From: Romanomermis culicivorax
Taxonomy: Eukaryota > Nematoda > Enoplea > Mermithida > Mermithidae
DNA length: 64,000 nucleotides
NCBI GenBank assembly: GCA_963922205.1
Contig: CAWUHX010000167.1
Location: forward strand, 620,001-684,000
Direction of reading: 5' to 3'
The position numbers and the translations under genes are program-made. Below, piece by piece: positions 43,014-56,900 of this stretch; positions within the stretch are counted from its first letter, which is position 1; each line of letters begins with the position of its first letter. The notes beneath the pieces are model-generated. The model did no database searches, was not told the origin of the DNA, and saw nothing but the letters and a program-made list of their open reading frames with translations.

Positions 43014-44222
43014 CTTTACCTTTTAGCGAAAATTTACCAAAAAAGATGGGTGCGGCATCGATCAACGGATGCGTTATCGTGATTTCTCACGTGATCGCTT
43101 TATTTTTGTTCTCGCGGCGGCATAGAGTATCGAAATTTCGTCCTTGAATGATTTGACTCTTGAGGAAACTTCCTTTTGATTATTTATTGTTGTCCAGGAG
43201 TTGTTCATGATTGAGGAAGTTGAATTTTCTTCCGTGAAAAATTACTTGATAAGATATGCTTCGCGTTCACATTTTTCCTATTGAAGCTGCTTCTTTAGTT
43301 TCAATCTGGACCGCAATGAACTTTTAGATTTGGATGATTTGACTTTTGTAGCAGCAGACAGACATTTGTGTGACTTCCATTAGGGCCTATTCACATTGAG
43401 TTGGCAGTTACAACGACAATTATGAAGATGGGCCCAGATTGACACGAAAATTATATTGTAGGAAAAACGGTTAATCTCTCCTAGACGAAAAAATTGTGGA
43501 AATAACATCATGCTTATTCAGTTTTGATTTGGATAGCACGATTTGTAAGTTTAAAAATGGCAAACTTAGTAGCGTTGTCGAAATCATATACACAAAGCTG
43601 TTGCCCCGGTTTATTTTACTCAAAAAAATATTCCAAGATTAGTCGAGGGGCTTCACAAATCTCCACCAGTCCTATATGACGTACGATTCAGCAGAAAGGC
43701 TTAAAATATATAATAGCACTCGCTTTTCGCTTTTATTGTTAAAAAGCATTTCAAGTCTGTTTTACGTTTGTAAAATAAAAAAGCGACATAAAAATTTTAC
43801 CGAATAGAAAATCTTACAAATAACAATACTTTTTCTATAAAATTTTTTACTCAAAAATTTTTTGATGTCGCTTTTGCAACTTTGGATTCATTATTTGGAA
43901 GTACTTTCAGAAAAACAGACTATACGCTACTCGAAAAACTTTGGCCAATGACCTGGCTTGTAAAAGATTATCAGTTTGTCCGTTTGACGCTTGTGGATTA
44001 TAATTTTTCCTCACCGACAACAGTAATATATTTTGCGTTCAACTTACGTTTATGTTTTCTGTGTCGGTCATTGCAAAATATATAGAATATATAGTTAATC
44101 TGAAAGATTATATGAATATTCAAATGCTCATAGGTAAATTTTATACAAAAGGAACAAAATATGCTAATCACATGGAGAAAAATCAACAAAATAAATGCTA
44201 TTCAGTATAGAAAAAAAATCGT
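43014..44222. other. Spacer between TRPN copies B and A
   Basis: Contains the presumed promoter of copy A and the 3' flank of copy B. A TAGTCTG-family repeat fragment ends near 43922 (CAGAAAAACAGACTATA). No promoter element, first exon or poly(A) signal could be assigned. Confidence 0.45.
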
Positions 44223-44905
44223 TCAATGATCCTGATGGTCTATACATTTATCTTTAAGTTCATCGCTTTCGCGACCGTTGGCTTGTCTATATTGCACGAC
44301 TATCGACTTCCAATTGATGACTTTCTCGATTTTCCACGATTTGCTTTGCGATGCTAGTAGGCCGATTTCGGCCGCCATCGACTGCCTTCCGTAATTGTCA
44401 TCTATAAACAAAATATCAGGCTTTACGATTCGACATAACCTGTTTTCTGATAGCCGTTCTTCAAAATAAGAAAAGCTAGTTTCGAAAACGTTTAGCTTGT
44501 ATTGTTCTCCTTAGAATAGTGAACTGTAGGATAATTCACAGGAAGCATTCTTACTGTAGTTACCACTACGTCATCGAAGAAAATTTATATCTACAATCGT
44601 GCAAATTTAGATCTGCCATTAATCAATGGATTTTAATTTTTTACTGTATTTCACTAGATCGTGAAATTCGTGAGTTTTTGAGCTCCGTGAAATTTCACCG
44701 TGAGTTGTCAACCAATGGACTGATACATTGTTTCTTTTTAATACGTGATACTTATTCATGTGCCCAGTCATTCCTATCTTACCAGGTTTCGAGTAGATCA
44801 TCTTCAAAGTTGGCGAAATTCTACCCGCTTGTTCGCTCATCGAATAAGCGTCAATGTCTTCCAGTTGTCGCAGATCATCCTGAGCTTTGCTAGTGCACAT
44901 TCTTC
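44223..44905 (-). CDS. TRPN copy B C-terminal exons 30 and 31
   Basis: Exon 30 (44783-44905) reads CTSKAQDDLRQLEDIDAYSM and on to IYSKP. Exon 31 (44223-44401) reads DDNYGRQSMAAEIGLLASQS and IEKVINWKSIVVQYRQANG before the stop. Both joins are phase 1. The W-[KD]-x-[IV]-V pattern near the end is shared with copy A and with the tail of other TRPN proteins. Confidence 0.82.
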
Positions 44906-47900
44906 CTTAAAATTTACGGAGACCATGCTTAAATAAATGTCTGGCTTTGTTTGAGCGTTGCCGAGATGACACAAATACATACAAAACCATTTGATTCGGA
45001 TTTCACTTCTCTGACAACAGATTGATCGCGAAAAGAGACATTGATCCGACGTCATCGTGACAATGAAAAATCACCTAAGTTATAGTTGGTACATCAGGAC
45101 TTTGACAATTTTATCAATTCATTCTAGTTCATCAACGGCGTTGGGGTCAGTTTGAACACTTGGAGTTATTTATATGCTGATACACATTGAACTTGATCAA
45201 TCTGGCAGTTATATCACGATTTTACATATAGTCATTGTACCTATCTATTTACCAAATTTTTAATACTTCCAAGGGGGTCACTTTGAGATTTAAGGGACCC
45301 ATTTCAAGTTTCATCCCTCCGAACAACAATTAATTAACCGTAACAGACTTTATTCAATGAAATTCATTTCAATTTTTCTTATACTGATAAGTTAGTATAA
45401 ACAATGTGAATCATCACATGTATTTTTGAAGTTATGTCCCAGATATATGAATTCAAATTGATTGTTGCTGATTTTGGTTCTATTGAAATATTACTAGGAT
45501 TTAAAGCATACTATCGAAAGTTGAGACGACTGAAAAAGCCTTCTGATAATATATGATCGATGCGTCATTAGTACTGCAGTATTACACGATATTTTCACAT
45601 GGAAGCAAAGTGATCTTCTTTGTAGAATAAAAATGAAAAGTTCAGTAATACACGTAATGGATCAACCTGGATCCTGCGTTAAAGTTGAGCAATTGCACAG
45701 CTTTTTCAAGCGAATGTAATGGCGACTGAATTCAGTATGATTATAAAGAAATAATTTGCTCTCATGTGAAAATTTTTCCGGGGACATTTCAGTGCGAAAC
45801 GAGAAATCTCGATTTGGCCAACATTACTAAAATCGACACCTATGTCACAACTCTCCTCAATTCTTCGATACAACAGGCTTTAAACGAATAAAGACATTTT
45901 TAAGCTTTATTGCCCATTGTCGTAAAAAATTCAATTTAAAAAAATTATGTTTAACAAACTTGATCGCTCGCTACGCCACTAATAGTCAAGATCAATCAAA
46001 GGCAAATTATGAAATCAATTGACCGCCATGCCTAGATTATTTGAACTCATGCACTTAACAATTTCTCTTGATTTTGGTTTTATTATTCAAATGTGAGTAA
46101 ACACTACCACGGAAAATTTTTAGACTTTTATACGTAATTGAATCAAAGTTTTCGACAAAATAAAAGTGTGATTTATTTAATATAAGAGATTGTATCCATG
46201 TTGAAGCACCCCGATTTTTCAATTATTATCACATTAGATACTTCGTTAGTCACATGATTAAACTTAGCTTTATTGAAGTTGCCTTTCTTGACTTTTAAAA
46301 TCAACTGACATCATGAATGATTGTATGAAAATGTGATACCTTCATCTTGGTTGTTTACCCGCCCCGTGATTAAAATCTAACTGGTACTGGTTCAAGGTGT
46401 ATGGACCAAGTCACATGATCAAAACTCACTCACCTCTATTACTCAGGGCTACCCGCAAAACCGTCACCAATTTCGTGAACATATTGATAGGCACGGGCGT
46501 GGCGGACTTTTTGTTCATTTCCCTGATCAATTTAGCCCTACCAAATTTCCATTCTATATCCGATTGAGCTTGTATCCTTTGATAAGTATCGGACATCATA
46601 GCAATTAGTAGATTGATTAAAACGATAATAACCACTAGTAGGTAAATGCCGAAAATCAATTTCAATAAAGTTTGACCCAGTTCGGGTACCAAATGCAACG
46701 GGGGCATATTGGTCGGGTCAACCAAACCGAATAGAGAAAAATATAACATTTGGATAGTTTGAGTCAAAGAAGTCAATTTCATCAATTCTTTGCTTTGATC
46801 GTCGCCAATGGGCGAGAAAGCCGGTTGAAAAATGGCAGAAATAGAAATCGTAAAACCGGACATGAATAAAAATAGGATGACCAAAAAACGTGTCAAGTCG
46901 TACATCAAATCACGGATAATTATAGCCCAAGGTCCGAATAGATGGTGGACGGTCAAAAATTCCAAATATTGAGTAAAACCAAACAACAAAGTTATGGAGA
47001 ATAGTTGATTACGCATATAGAGTAAAGTTTGCTGAAGTTTGAGTTGTTCAGCATCTGGAATAAAGAAAAATCGAAACTAAATTTTGTTGTGATATTCGTT
47101 GCATATCAGAACTGGATAAAATTCAAATTCGAACCTCATCCAGTATGAAAATTGACATGTTTATTTGGATCTCCAAATTCATGTGCAGGATAATACTACT
47201 CATTTGTGCGCGTAAGCTATATTACAATAACCAGAAGAGTTATCGGATTCCGTTTTTCACTTTTAATGTCGACATTACTCAAGTGTGTTATGCCAAAATT
47301 TCACATTGGAAGCGCAGATATACCCGATTTTTGTAGTTTTCGCACATTGTTTTTATAAATTTTGCGAAAATAAACGCATGGCCTGGAAATTATCATATGT
47401 TGATAAAAAATCCATTTGATCTTTTACTCTTGCACAGTAAGGAGAGCTTATAAGACTAGTAGTCTATTGTGCTTTATTGTCAATGACTCTAATAAAAAGG
47501 TCATCTCGGCAACACGATCCGAAATATAACTGATCTTCTTCAAAAAATTCTGACTACACAGTATGGTTGTGAGGCCTAGGGAAAAGTGCATAAATCCAGG
47601 ACCAAGATTTCAGTGCTAAAAATCTCTTGGCATTTCAAAATTGATTTCAAATAAGATCATTATCTCATTCAAGATTCGAAAAAGAACTAGTCTGTGGCCT
47701 TCAAATGCACTTCAAATTATAAAAACCATAGAATTGTTGCATGTATGTATGTTACGTCATATTCATTTCTACTTCCAAACGAAACATTTTTTAAAATTCA
47801 AATTAATGTCAAATTTAGATAATGAACGCGGTTTATCAGGATCCTGCAAGATAAACTTCTTGTAAGAACTACAGTAATTGAAGTATCATGTGCGAGGAAT

Positions 47901-50900
47901 CGAAAATTTGTCAAATATTGTATGCTGATAAACTTTGTCTGAAATCTATCCATACACGTAAATTGCTGTAAGCATACATGCACAGCGTAGAAATTCTGCC
48001 GGGGATCAGCCAGGACAGGGGTTGGAATAGATTTTTTTTCGTTCTTGAAAGAAAGGTCTTAGAAAGGTCTCCTAAGCAGCATATTCTTCAACCTATATTA
48101 GTCAGATATATGAAATTATTTGCCTAGACAGCACTTTTCAAACTTTTAATGCTGCGTTTTTGGAATCAAGTATGCTCTGTTTAGAAAAATTGTTAAGCTA
48201 CAGCATCATTTCCATTTTTATAACTACTTTGTCTTCTCTCTTGCTGATTTCCCTTCGTCATCTCCTTAATCATTGTTGGGGGAGACAAATCTGCTGGGGA
48301 TCAGCATAAATCTGCTGGAGGTCAGACCCCCAAATCCCCTATGTGCATGTATGGCTGCAAGTTCAATTTACAGAAACTATCTTACGCGTTCATGGAATTA
48401 AAATCATTCCGTGTGGTTTACTTAATTCCTATGGCAAAGAAAATAAAATGAGTAGAACAAATAAGAATAAATGAAATAAATCAAAGACTTTAAAGAGAGA
48501 ATAAAAAAAGAAACCAAAGAGATATGTGAAAAAATTGAAAGAGCGTAGTAAATGGTTAAACTATTCCCATGAAAAAATAAGAAAGGCGACAAAAGCAGAA
48601 AAAGTAAAAATGTATGGAATGAAAGAGACTGGAGGTGTCAGAGTGAAGATGCAAGATAGGATGGATTAGGAACAGTGGCCCGTGAAATAAGGATCTTTAT
48701 ATCACTGCATCAATTTTGATCTCCGTGTTTTCAGCATGCCGATGTCAAACTGGGATATCTCACCAGGCGAACCCGTCGTTGGCGGTACTGCGAATGCGCA
48801 AAGATGTAGTAGTACGGCTACCGAACCCAACAAAATTTCTACCAAACGAACGTACGCCAGGCCCGAACGGCCGCCCAATCGGCTTAATTCGGCTACTAAA
48901 ATGCCGCTCAACCACAATAAAAGTATCCATTCGTTGATCAAAGGCCAAAAAGAATCGATTTCGTAGATCGGCCTGACGACGCACAACGTTTCCAAAATGA
49001 GTAAAATTGTGAAATAGATGTGCGAAACTAAATGGCAAACGAATTTGATGATCGGCGCTTTGCTGATCCGGAAGGCGAATGGTAAGGAGAAAAAAATCTG
49101 AAAAAACAACGACGTCAGATGAGTGCTCAGAAACACGACGAATGAACATAATTTAAGCGTGACAGAAAATTTATACTATCGATATTCACGACGTCTAATT
49201 TCGTAGTCTGTTAGTCCGTCATTATCCTATTAGTCCGTCATTAGTCTAGTGTTTTTCTTTATACCCACGAATACACGATCCAGTGGTTCACAAGTCATCA
49301 CTATACTAAATTCATTCTGAAATGATTGATGCAGAGGGCGAATTTCCAGCAGACAAAGCTTCACTAGAGATCAGGAAATCAAATTCGATGATCTTGAAAT
49401 GGTTTAAAAGAGTGATTATCACGTAGTCTGTATCGTAAAAAAAATCATTGAATAGAGTCATCAAGCCATCAATAATTTCGAATAAAAGTTTCACTGCGAC
49501 TTCGCTGCATCGATCATTTCAAAGTGAATGGAGTATAGTACTTCAGTGTACCTTACTTTATCATAATTAATCATTCCTAGTGATCCCAGTGTTTAGGTTG
49601 TATAGTCGCCCATCAGCAGCCAAATTTTTTTCCGGTTGCATCAATTATCGCTGAACTACATTCATTTTGAAATGATCGATGCAGCGATGTCGCAGAAAAA
49701 CTTTTATTCAAAACTATGGAAGGTTCGTTGACTATATTCAATAAATTTTCCCGTCATGATACACACTCCATGCTGATCACTCTTTTTAATCTTTTCAAGA
49801 TTATCAAAATTGATTTCCAGATCTTTAATAAGGCTGCGTTTTTCGTGTCCCATTCTCAACTTATACTATAGTACGATAGTTTAGTAATTCTTTTTAGAAA
49901 AAGCTCGGTAGTTCAATAGCTGTCGCTTTGGTTAGAATGTCGACGGATCAAGTTTTTTCTAGTTTCTAAGCATATTTTCAAAAAATCCATACTCGTAACC
50001 GACACAAGTTTCTGAAATCATTATGGATATTTTGGAACATTATCGGATTTTCGTAAAATTGAGATTATTTGATTTTGAATTAAAATGAAATCATCCATTT
50101 CTTGCGAAAAAACTCAATTTCGATTTCTATACCAGAGATCAAGACACTAAAAACATGAACCTTTACTTATTATTCTGATTTGAACTTATTAAGAAACTAT
50201 TCCGTAACTCAGTTACGATCCAGCAGTCATATGCTAATGGGCAAAGTAGCATTGTGCTGAAGTTTAAAGAATGACGATATGCAAATATGAGGATGCTTTT
50301 CTGGTTGCAGTCCATAAAATCTCAAAAATCGAACTGGAAATCGAATATAAAGGAATATAGTTATCAAAGCATAAGTCAAAGCGACAAAAGCTTATGAAAA
50401 GCAACAAAAAAGCAAAAAATCTCACCCAGGCTGGCGGGCAAGAAAACAAAATAGCGAAAAACAATGTAAATTTGCCGAATCCCCATCTTATACCGCCGCT
50501 CCAAACCTCAGACAAATACCTTTGAACCGAGACGTGACTGACCACAGCTTTTTGTTCATTTTCGATCAAGACGTCGATGAACGGACGACCTCGGCTGTCC
50601 ACAGCTTTCAAGATCAAAGCCTTAAAAAATTGTTGATTATACTAATTAACGCTGAACATGGTCATCTGTATACATTTTCTCCAGGGTTGGCTGCATTGAC
50701 CCCAATCAGACTATTTGTTGACTTCGGACAGAATTATTGTTGACGCGCAGCAGATTAAAAATCTCTGTAGCTTCTTGAGCACATGGTGCATAGGAAACTC
50801 TCGATTTCTACTCAATGATTGGAAATTTTAGTTTTGGCTGTTGTACATGTGCAGTCATGTCATATGTCCTTGTCTTTGGATTAAAATAGTCAAGTACGAA

Positions 50901-53900
50901 AATAAATGAATAACATGAACATTTCTGCATAGAGCTCAGTGAGATATATCGAAACACACTATAATTGTTTCGTATTTAGCAGAATAATGAGGACTAGAGC
51001 TCTCTGTAAAACGTGGGCTGTTTTTTATTTTTCAACAGAAATTCTTATGGGCAGACATGCTTTTTACCGGGTTGTGATTGACCGCCGCTAAGGATAACAA
51101 TTCGACGGCCAAATTCTCGCAATATTCGGCTATATTGTACAAATCTCGAGATCTTTCCTTTTCGTTGGAAGCCAAATATTTGTATAAACTACTCAATTTG
51201 ACGGCCGTTTCTATCGGAGCAGGCGACAAAAGCACAAATTCTTCAACTGATCGGTTATTGTAATTTTTGCCGCAAAGCATAAGATCGTAGACGAACTGTA
51301 GGATTTAGCAAAGTTTCAAATATCTTAATTCAAATTCATAAAACTGGTCAAGATGTCAAGATACATAACTTTAGTCTATTTATTTTCATATGTAAAATGT
51401 CCCCCAATGACCAGTCTATTTCAGCCATAGAGTTGGCAAATATTGTATGTGACTGTTCACTATATGGTTAACCACATGGCCGACGATTTCTGAGGGGAGC
51501 GAGAAAACAAGAACAAAAGCAGGAATTCATAATTTTGCAGACTCAAAAGTGAAGAGGCGATGTCTTCATGGGGATCAAATTTTAACAGTGTCAAATAGCG
51601 CTGTCAAACATTTCAGATTGTTTCCAGAATTAAGAAGAGCCAAGAACTGAGAAATACGATTGGAGTTCGAAATAAAAGTGCTACAAATCAACATAAGAAA
51701 ACAAATGTATACTAAACAGATAACAATCAAATGAAAACAACTCAAAACTGTACTGCATTCAATTTGAAATGATCGATGCAGCGGTCGGAACTTCGGCAAA
51801 TGCTGCCTTGCTAGATATCAAGAAATAAATCTCAATAATCTTGAAATGATGAAAAAGAGTGATCATCTATGACTCTTTTACAAAAAAAATTTACTAAATG
51901 GAGTTAACGAGCCTTCCATAATTTTGAATAAAAGTTTGGCTGCGACCTCGTTGCATCGATCATTTGAAAATAAATGGAGTTTGGAAGAGGGGTAATAAAA
52001 ATTCAAAAAAAGTCAAAGTGAGTTAATAAAAATCAAACTTGGAATTCCGATCAGGTAAAGTCAATTGAAAAGAAAATTGAAAAAACAAGTTCTTGACAAT
52101 TTGTGCTGCAACAGAAACTTTACATATTTTGAGGATCCTTTATGATGAAATTTTCAGAAAAATGCATTGAAGATTAAATAAATGGGCTATACTCAAAGAT
52201 GTAAATAATCTTGATCAAAATACTCGTAGGCGCAGAACGGAAATTTCCGTCGACATATATTTGCCCTCACTCATCAATAGTGATGCAAAAGAATCATAAA
52301 TTAAGCTTGCTAGATAATTCTAGAAGCACCGAAAGTTTCAGATCTTTTTAGATAACTGCACTGCAGACTGCAGGAAATTTCTTAAAATCTATAAATAATT
52401 GGGAAATTTTTGAAAAATCAAGAGGCTTTTTGAACGAAAAAAGACACTTATGACTTATTGGTAGCATGCATAAAACCCTAAATGAACATGAAGGCAGATG
52501 GTCTGGATAGGAAAAATCTTGAATGCATTCTTGGAAGAAGTGACTGTGTGACGAAAGAAAAAACTTGCGGAATCCAAACCAGATTCCTGTAGGTAAACAT
52601 ATAGAACCCATGAACCAAATTTCTAGATGAAAAATTTAGACTCCAGAATCCCGTAGTTACAAGACGAGTCGAAGAAAAAATTTTATAAGAGTGATGAAAG
52701 GATTTAAGTTATAAGAAAATCACCTTTCTATCGTCCATCAAAGCTACAGTATCGTGCGGTTGTTGCATTAAATACACCAAAACATTGATGTGACCCCTGG
52801 CGGCGGCGAAGCACAAGGCAACTTTGCCCTCCCGAGTCTCGGCGAACGGATCGGCGTTATTCTCGATCAAAAGCTTGACTACTTGAGCATGACCGGCCGA
52901 AGTAGCGTGATGCAGCGCTGTCCAGCCGTTCTAGGGAAGGGACATTCGTGTTTCTGATCTTGTCTAGCGGACTCAAGGATCAGAAGGACTTCACAATGCC
53001 TAATAGGCCACATGGAATTTAAAACGACTCATTATTCTAACCTGATCTAAGACGTTGACGTTGGAGCCTTGAGCCAGCAGGAGTGAAACCATCTCTAAAT
53101 GACCATTGCTGGACGCCAAATGCAGGGCCGTGCGGCTACGGCTATCTTTGATGTGGAGCTGTTGGGTGGAGCGACTAAGTAACATGCCAACGACGGCCAC
53201 GTGGCCCGATTGAGCGGCCAGGTGTAAAGGAATTATGGACTGAAAGTCATAAGTTGAAAATAATGTGAAACTCCCGAATTTTGGAAAGCTGGAGTGTGTT
53301 GTCAAGAGCCACCTATGGAGTTCAGGATACTTGGACTTCTCTTCGAAAGGACTGAAAGACGTGTGAAGGAACTTTTCACTGGCAAACGATCAGGAAACCA
53401 GTTAATGAAATTTATATTGCATAACAGAGCTATAGTCCATTCATTTTCAGATGAGCCTCGGAATGGAAAAAATGCAAACAAATCTGATGACTGGTGATGA
53501 TCATGCATCGCAAGCCAACATTTTCTCTTTTTAAATACGATCAATCTGAAAATAATTTGGTCACGTACGAAAATTGTATTTGCATTGAGCATTTTTTTCT
53601 TTCCGAGGCTCATTTGGTAAAAATAGAGCATAGTTTTGAGGTACTCAAAATGTCTTTGTTCCTAAGAGCTTCAAATTATAAATCCATGGGCAGGTTTGTC
53701 TAGATCATAATTTAATAAATTGTATCTCATTTTTGACTGGTGTATTCCAACTGAACAGTGGGTGGCTTAAAAAGTATCTACACAAGTGAAAATTTCCTCT
53801 TGTGTGGTATGTTGTTGTACAATTGTTTCCTTACTTTTTAGGTCGAACTAAAAGAAAAATGTTGCACAAATCTTCAACTGCAGAGTCTTACTTTATAGAG

Positions 53901-56900
53901 TTAGTTGCATAATTAGATCGTGATCTATCACTTCACGTGTTACAAGCATATCGAGATAACAAATACCAGATTTTGCATGATTTGACAGTACATTAATGAA
54001 GTAGCTAATATTCAGTAACATCACTCTCATGGATTATTGTAGATAGAATGATATTCAATTTCGCTCATAACTGCAATTGTAATAGCAAAAATGCATCTGA
54101 GTGAGATATGCAGGATAGCCATTTACTGAATTATAAAGTCATACATAAAAGACTATTCATTACTGAGAATACCTTTACTCGTGAAAGAGTTGACCTGATT
54201 GCCACAGATAATCAATTTTCGCTTTGGACGCTTTAGGCATACATATACTGTAGCAAAGTTTGATTCTGGCGCATCACAAGTGTATTTTTTAAACAAAAAA
54301 CTTACCATCAAAGTGGTAGCAGCGTCTACCTGCACCAAAGAAAAATTCAACAACAAACGAACCAGGCCCTCGTGGCCCGACTGGGCTGCCATATGAAGAG
54401 GCGTGAAGCCGTACTAAAATTACAGTACTATTATTTCGTGCAACGTCGGTAGAATACTCGCCAGTGGAATCTCACTTCGTTGGCGAACTCCCGAGACATG
54501 AGCGGTTTGTCGTTGTTCATGGGCGGCTCGGATCTTAGGGTCGGGGGCACGTTAAATAACAATGCCCTGACGAATTCCATTTGGCCGTAATAAGAAGCAA
54601 CATGCATGGCGCTCAAGCCGGTCTAAAAATCAATATCATACAGTAGCGGGTTACTCTGAACCTCGAAATATATATTGTCGTGACAAAAATCTCAAAAATG
54701 AGAAGAAGTGGACGAAAAGGCAAGAATGCATCAGTGAACAAGATCCAAAGGTAATACGAAAGTAAAAAGAAAAACAAAATTAAAAAGGACGGGAACAAAA
54801 GTTAGGAAAAGAAACCTGTTGGAAACATAAGGAATAAAGAAGGCTCAATAAGTAGAATGACGATAAGCAGTATAACAAATATGGGGAATCGGAAAGAAAT
54901 AAGAAATAAGAATAAGAAATATAGAATAATTAAAAAAGGCAAAAATAATCGATGACAAGGAAGTGAAACGAAAGAAAAGAATAAAGACATACAACAACAA
55001 AAATCAAAAGAGAGAAAGGAAATTTCACAGGGGATAGAAAGTAGGTGGAAATAAGAGAAATGAAAAAAAGACGATGAAAAGCAAGAGGAATGAGTAAATA
55101 TGACTCGAATTCGATGAAAGATGAATGAAAAAAGGTTAACGCTATGAAAACTCAAGCATAAAATATCAAAGAAGTTGGAATGCGAATAAAAACTATCTAG
55201 AAATGCTTCCAAGTAATAAAACATGAAAAATAAGCATTTTTTCATATTGTTAAGATTTTCTGACAAACAATTGTCACATATTGGATTTGAAATTGACGAG
55301 CAGTCTCAACTAACCGTTAGCAATTTTTTGAGTGAAAAATCCTTCAGAAAAAAATTAAAGCTTTGCTTTAACGATTTTGACGACAGCATTAATTTTTAGC
55401 ATTTTCCAATTTGGAAATATTTCATTAAACGCCGATTATAAACAAAAAAAGAAAAAATAAAAGAAGAAACAAAAAAAAGAAAAATAAGAAAAAACAAAAG
55501 CATTGACAAGAGGAAAGATGAATTGCAACATAAAGAATTCGCACCTTAACGGGAAAAGAAAAAATTATCACAGTTGCCTCTGGGAGAAATATTATGTTGC
55601 AGCTAATTCGATATTGAACCAGAAATTATTCAATAGGATACTTTTCTGCTGCATTTTTTCCATACATCTTCTTCGAAAACGTCCAAAAGTGCCGTGTGAC
55701 CATTTTTGGCCGCCAACTGCAAGGGTGTCATACCGGTCTACAATAACAGTGATGAGAAATTTCCATAATTCAGAACTTCATGAATCATCAGAACTCACAT
55801 CATCCTCCTGTAGGGGATCTGCCCCCGCGGTAAGCAGTATTTTCACAACGTTCTTGAAGCCGCCTTCTGCAGCCATGTGCAAAGTCGTGGCTTCCCGGGC
55901 CTGCAAAAAGTTGTTCGATTGACAGGGGCCTGCTTCGATATACTGTGATTTTTTCTACAAACTTTAGTTTTCGCTTCGATGACTACTTTCCTATCAATCA
56001 TCATCAATTCCTTGATGACGGCCACGCTTCCCTTCATGGCCGCAATATGTGCGCAAGTTAAACCGTTTTCGTCCTAAAATACATGTTCTCTTGTTTACTG
56101 TAACTTCTTCTATCATACTGTGATCTTACTGTAGCTGTCAACGTTGTCAAATCCGGTTTCAATTTCAAAAATAGCTTCACTACTTCGGGATGGTCGCTTT
56201 CGGCGGCCAGGTGGAAGGGCGTACGGCCGCGGCCTTCGTGGGCGTTCGGGTTGGCACCCATGCTCAATAGTGTCGTGCACACTTGTAGTTGACCGGCTTG
56301 GGCAGCCAGATGCATAGGCGTGTAGCCCTCCTGGAAAAAGAGCTGAAAATTTCATAATCTTCGAGAAAATTTTCCTTTCCTCACGTTATTCACTGCGTCG
56401 ACGAAAGCCTTGTGAACCTGGACTAATAGAACGACCACTTTTCGATAGCCATTTACGGCCGCGAAATGCAAAGGTGTGAAGCCGGTCTTAGTCTTGCTGT
56501 TGATAAAAGCTTTACTTTTGACGAGCAGGTCGCAAATTTCCACGTGACCGTGCTCGGCGCTCAAGTGAAGAGCGGTTTTGCCGGCCTGATGAAAAATTTG
56601 ATTGCACAATTAACAATGTCGGGCAAAAGTTGAGGTCCTCGCAGTTGCCAGACTCATTTTTTGATTAGCAGCCTGGATCATATTGGACTATCAGTTTTTA
56701 ACCCCAAATTCGTATAATTTTTACGCTTAGTCGCCTAAATTTATCCAAAATGATCTTGATCATAACCTCGATCAAAAAATACATTTTGCTAGACACTTCA
56801 ATTTTGACTATATGAAAAAACGTGTTTTACCTAATTTTTTCTATATCTCCGGGACTGTTTTTTGAAGTGCAAGCCACATAGTTGAGGCATTGTTGAACTA

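Noticed and set aside
48702-48763. Extension of TRPN copy B exon 28 to the stop near 48702
   Set aside because: Homology ends at the GTGAGA donor at 48764, whose phase matches exon 29 exactly.
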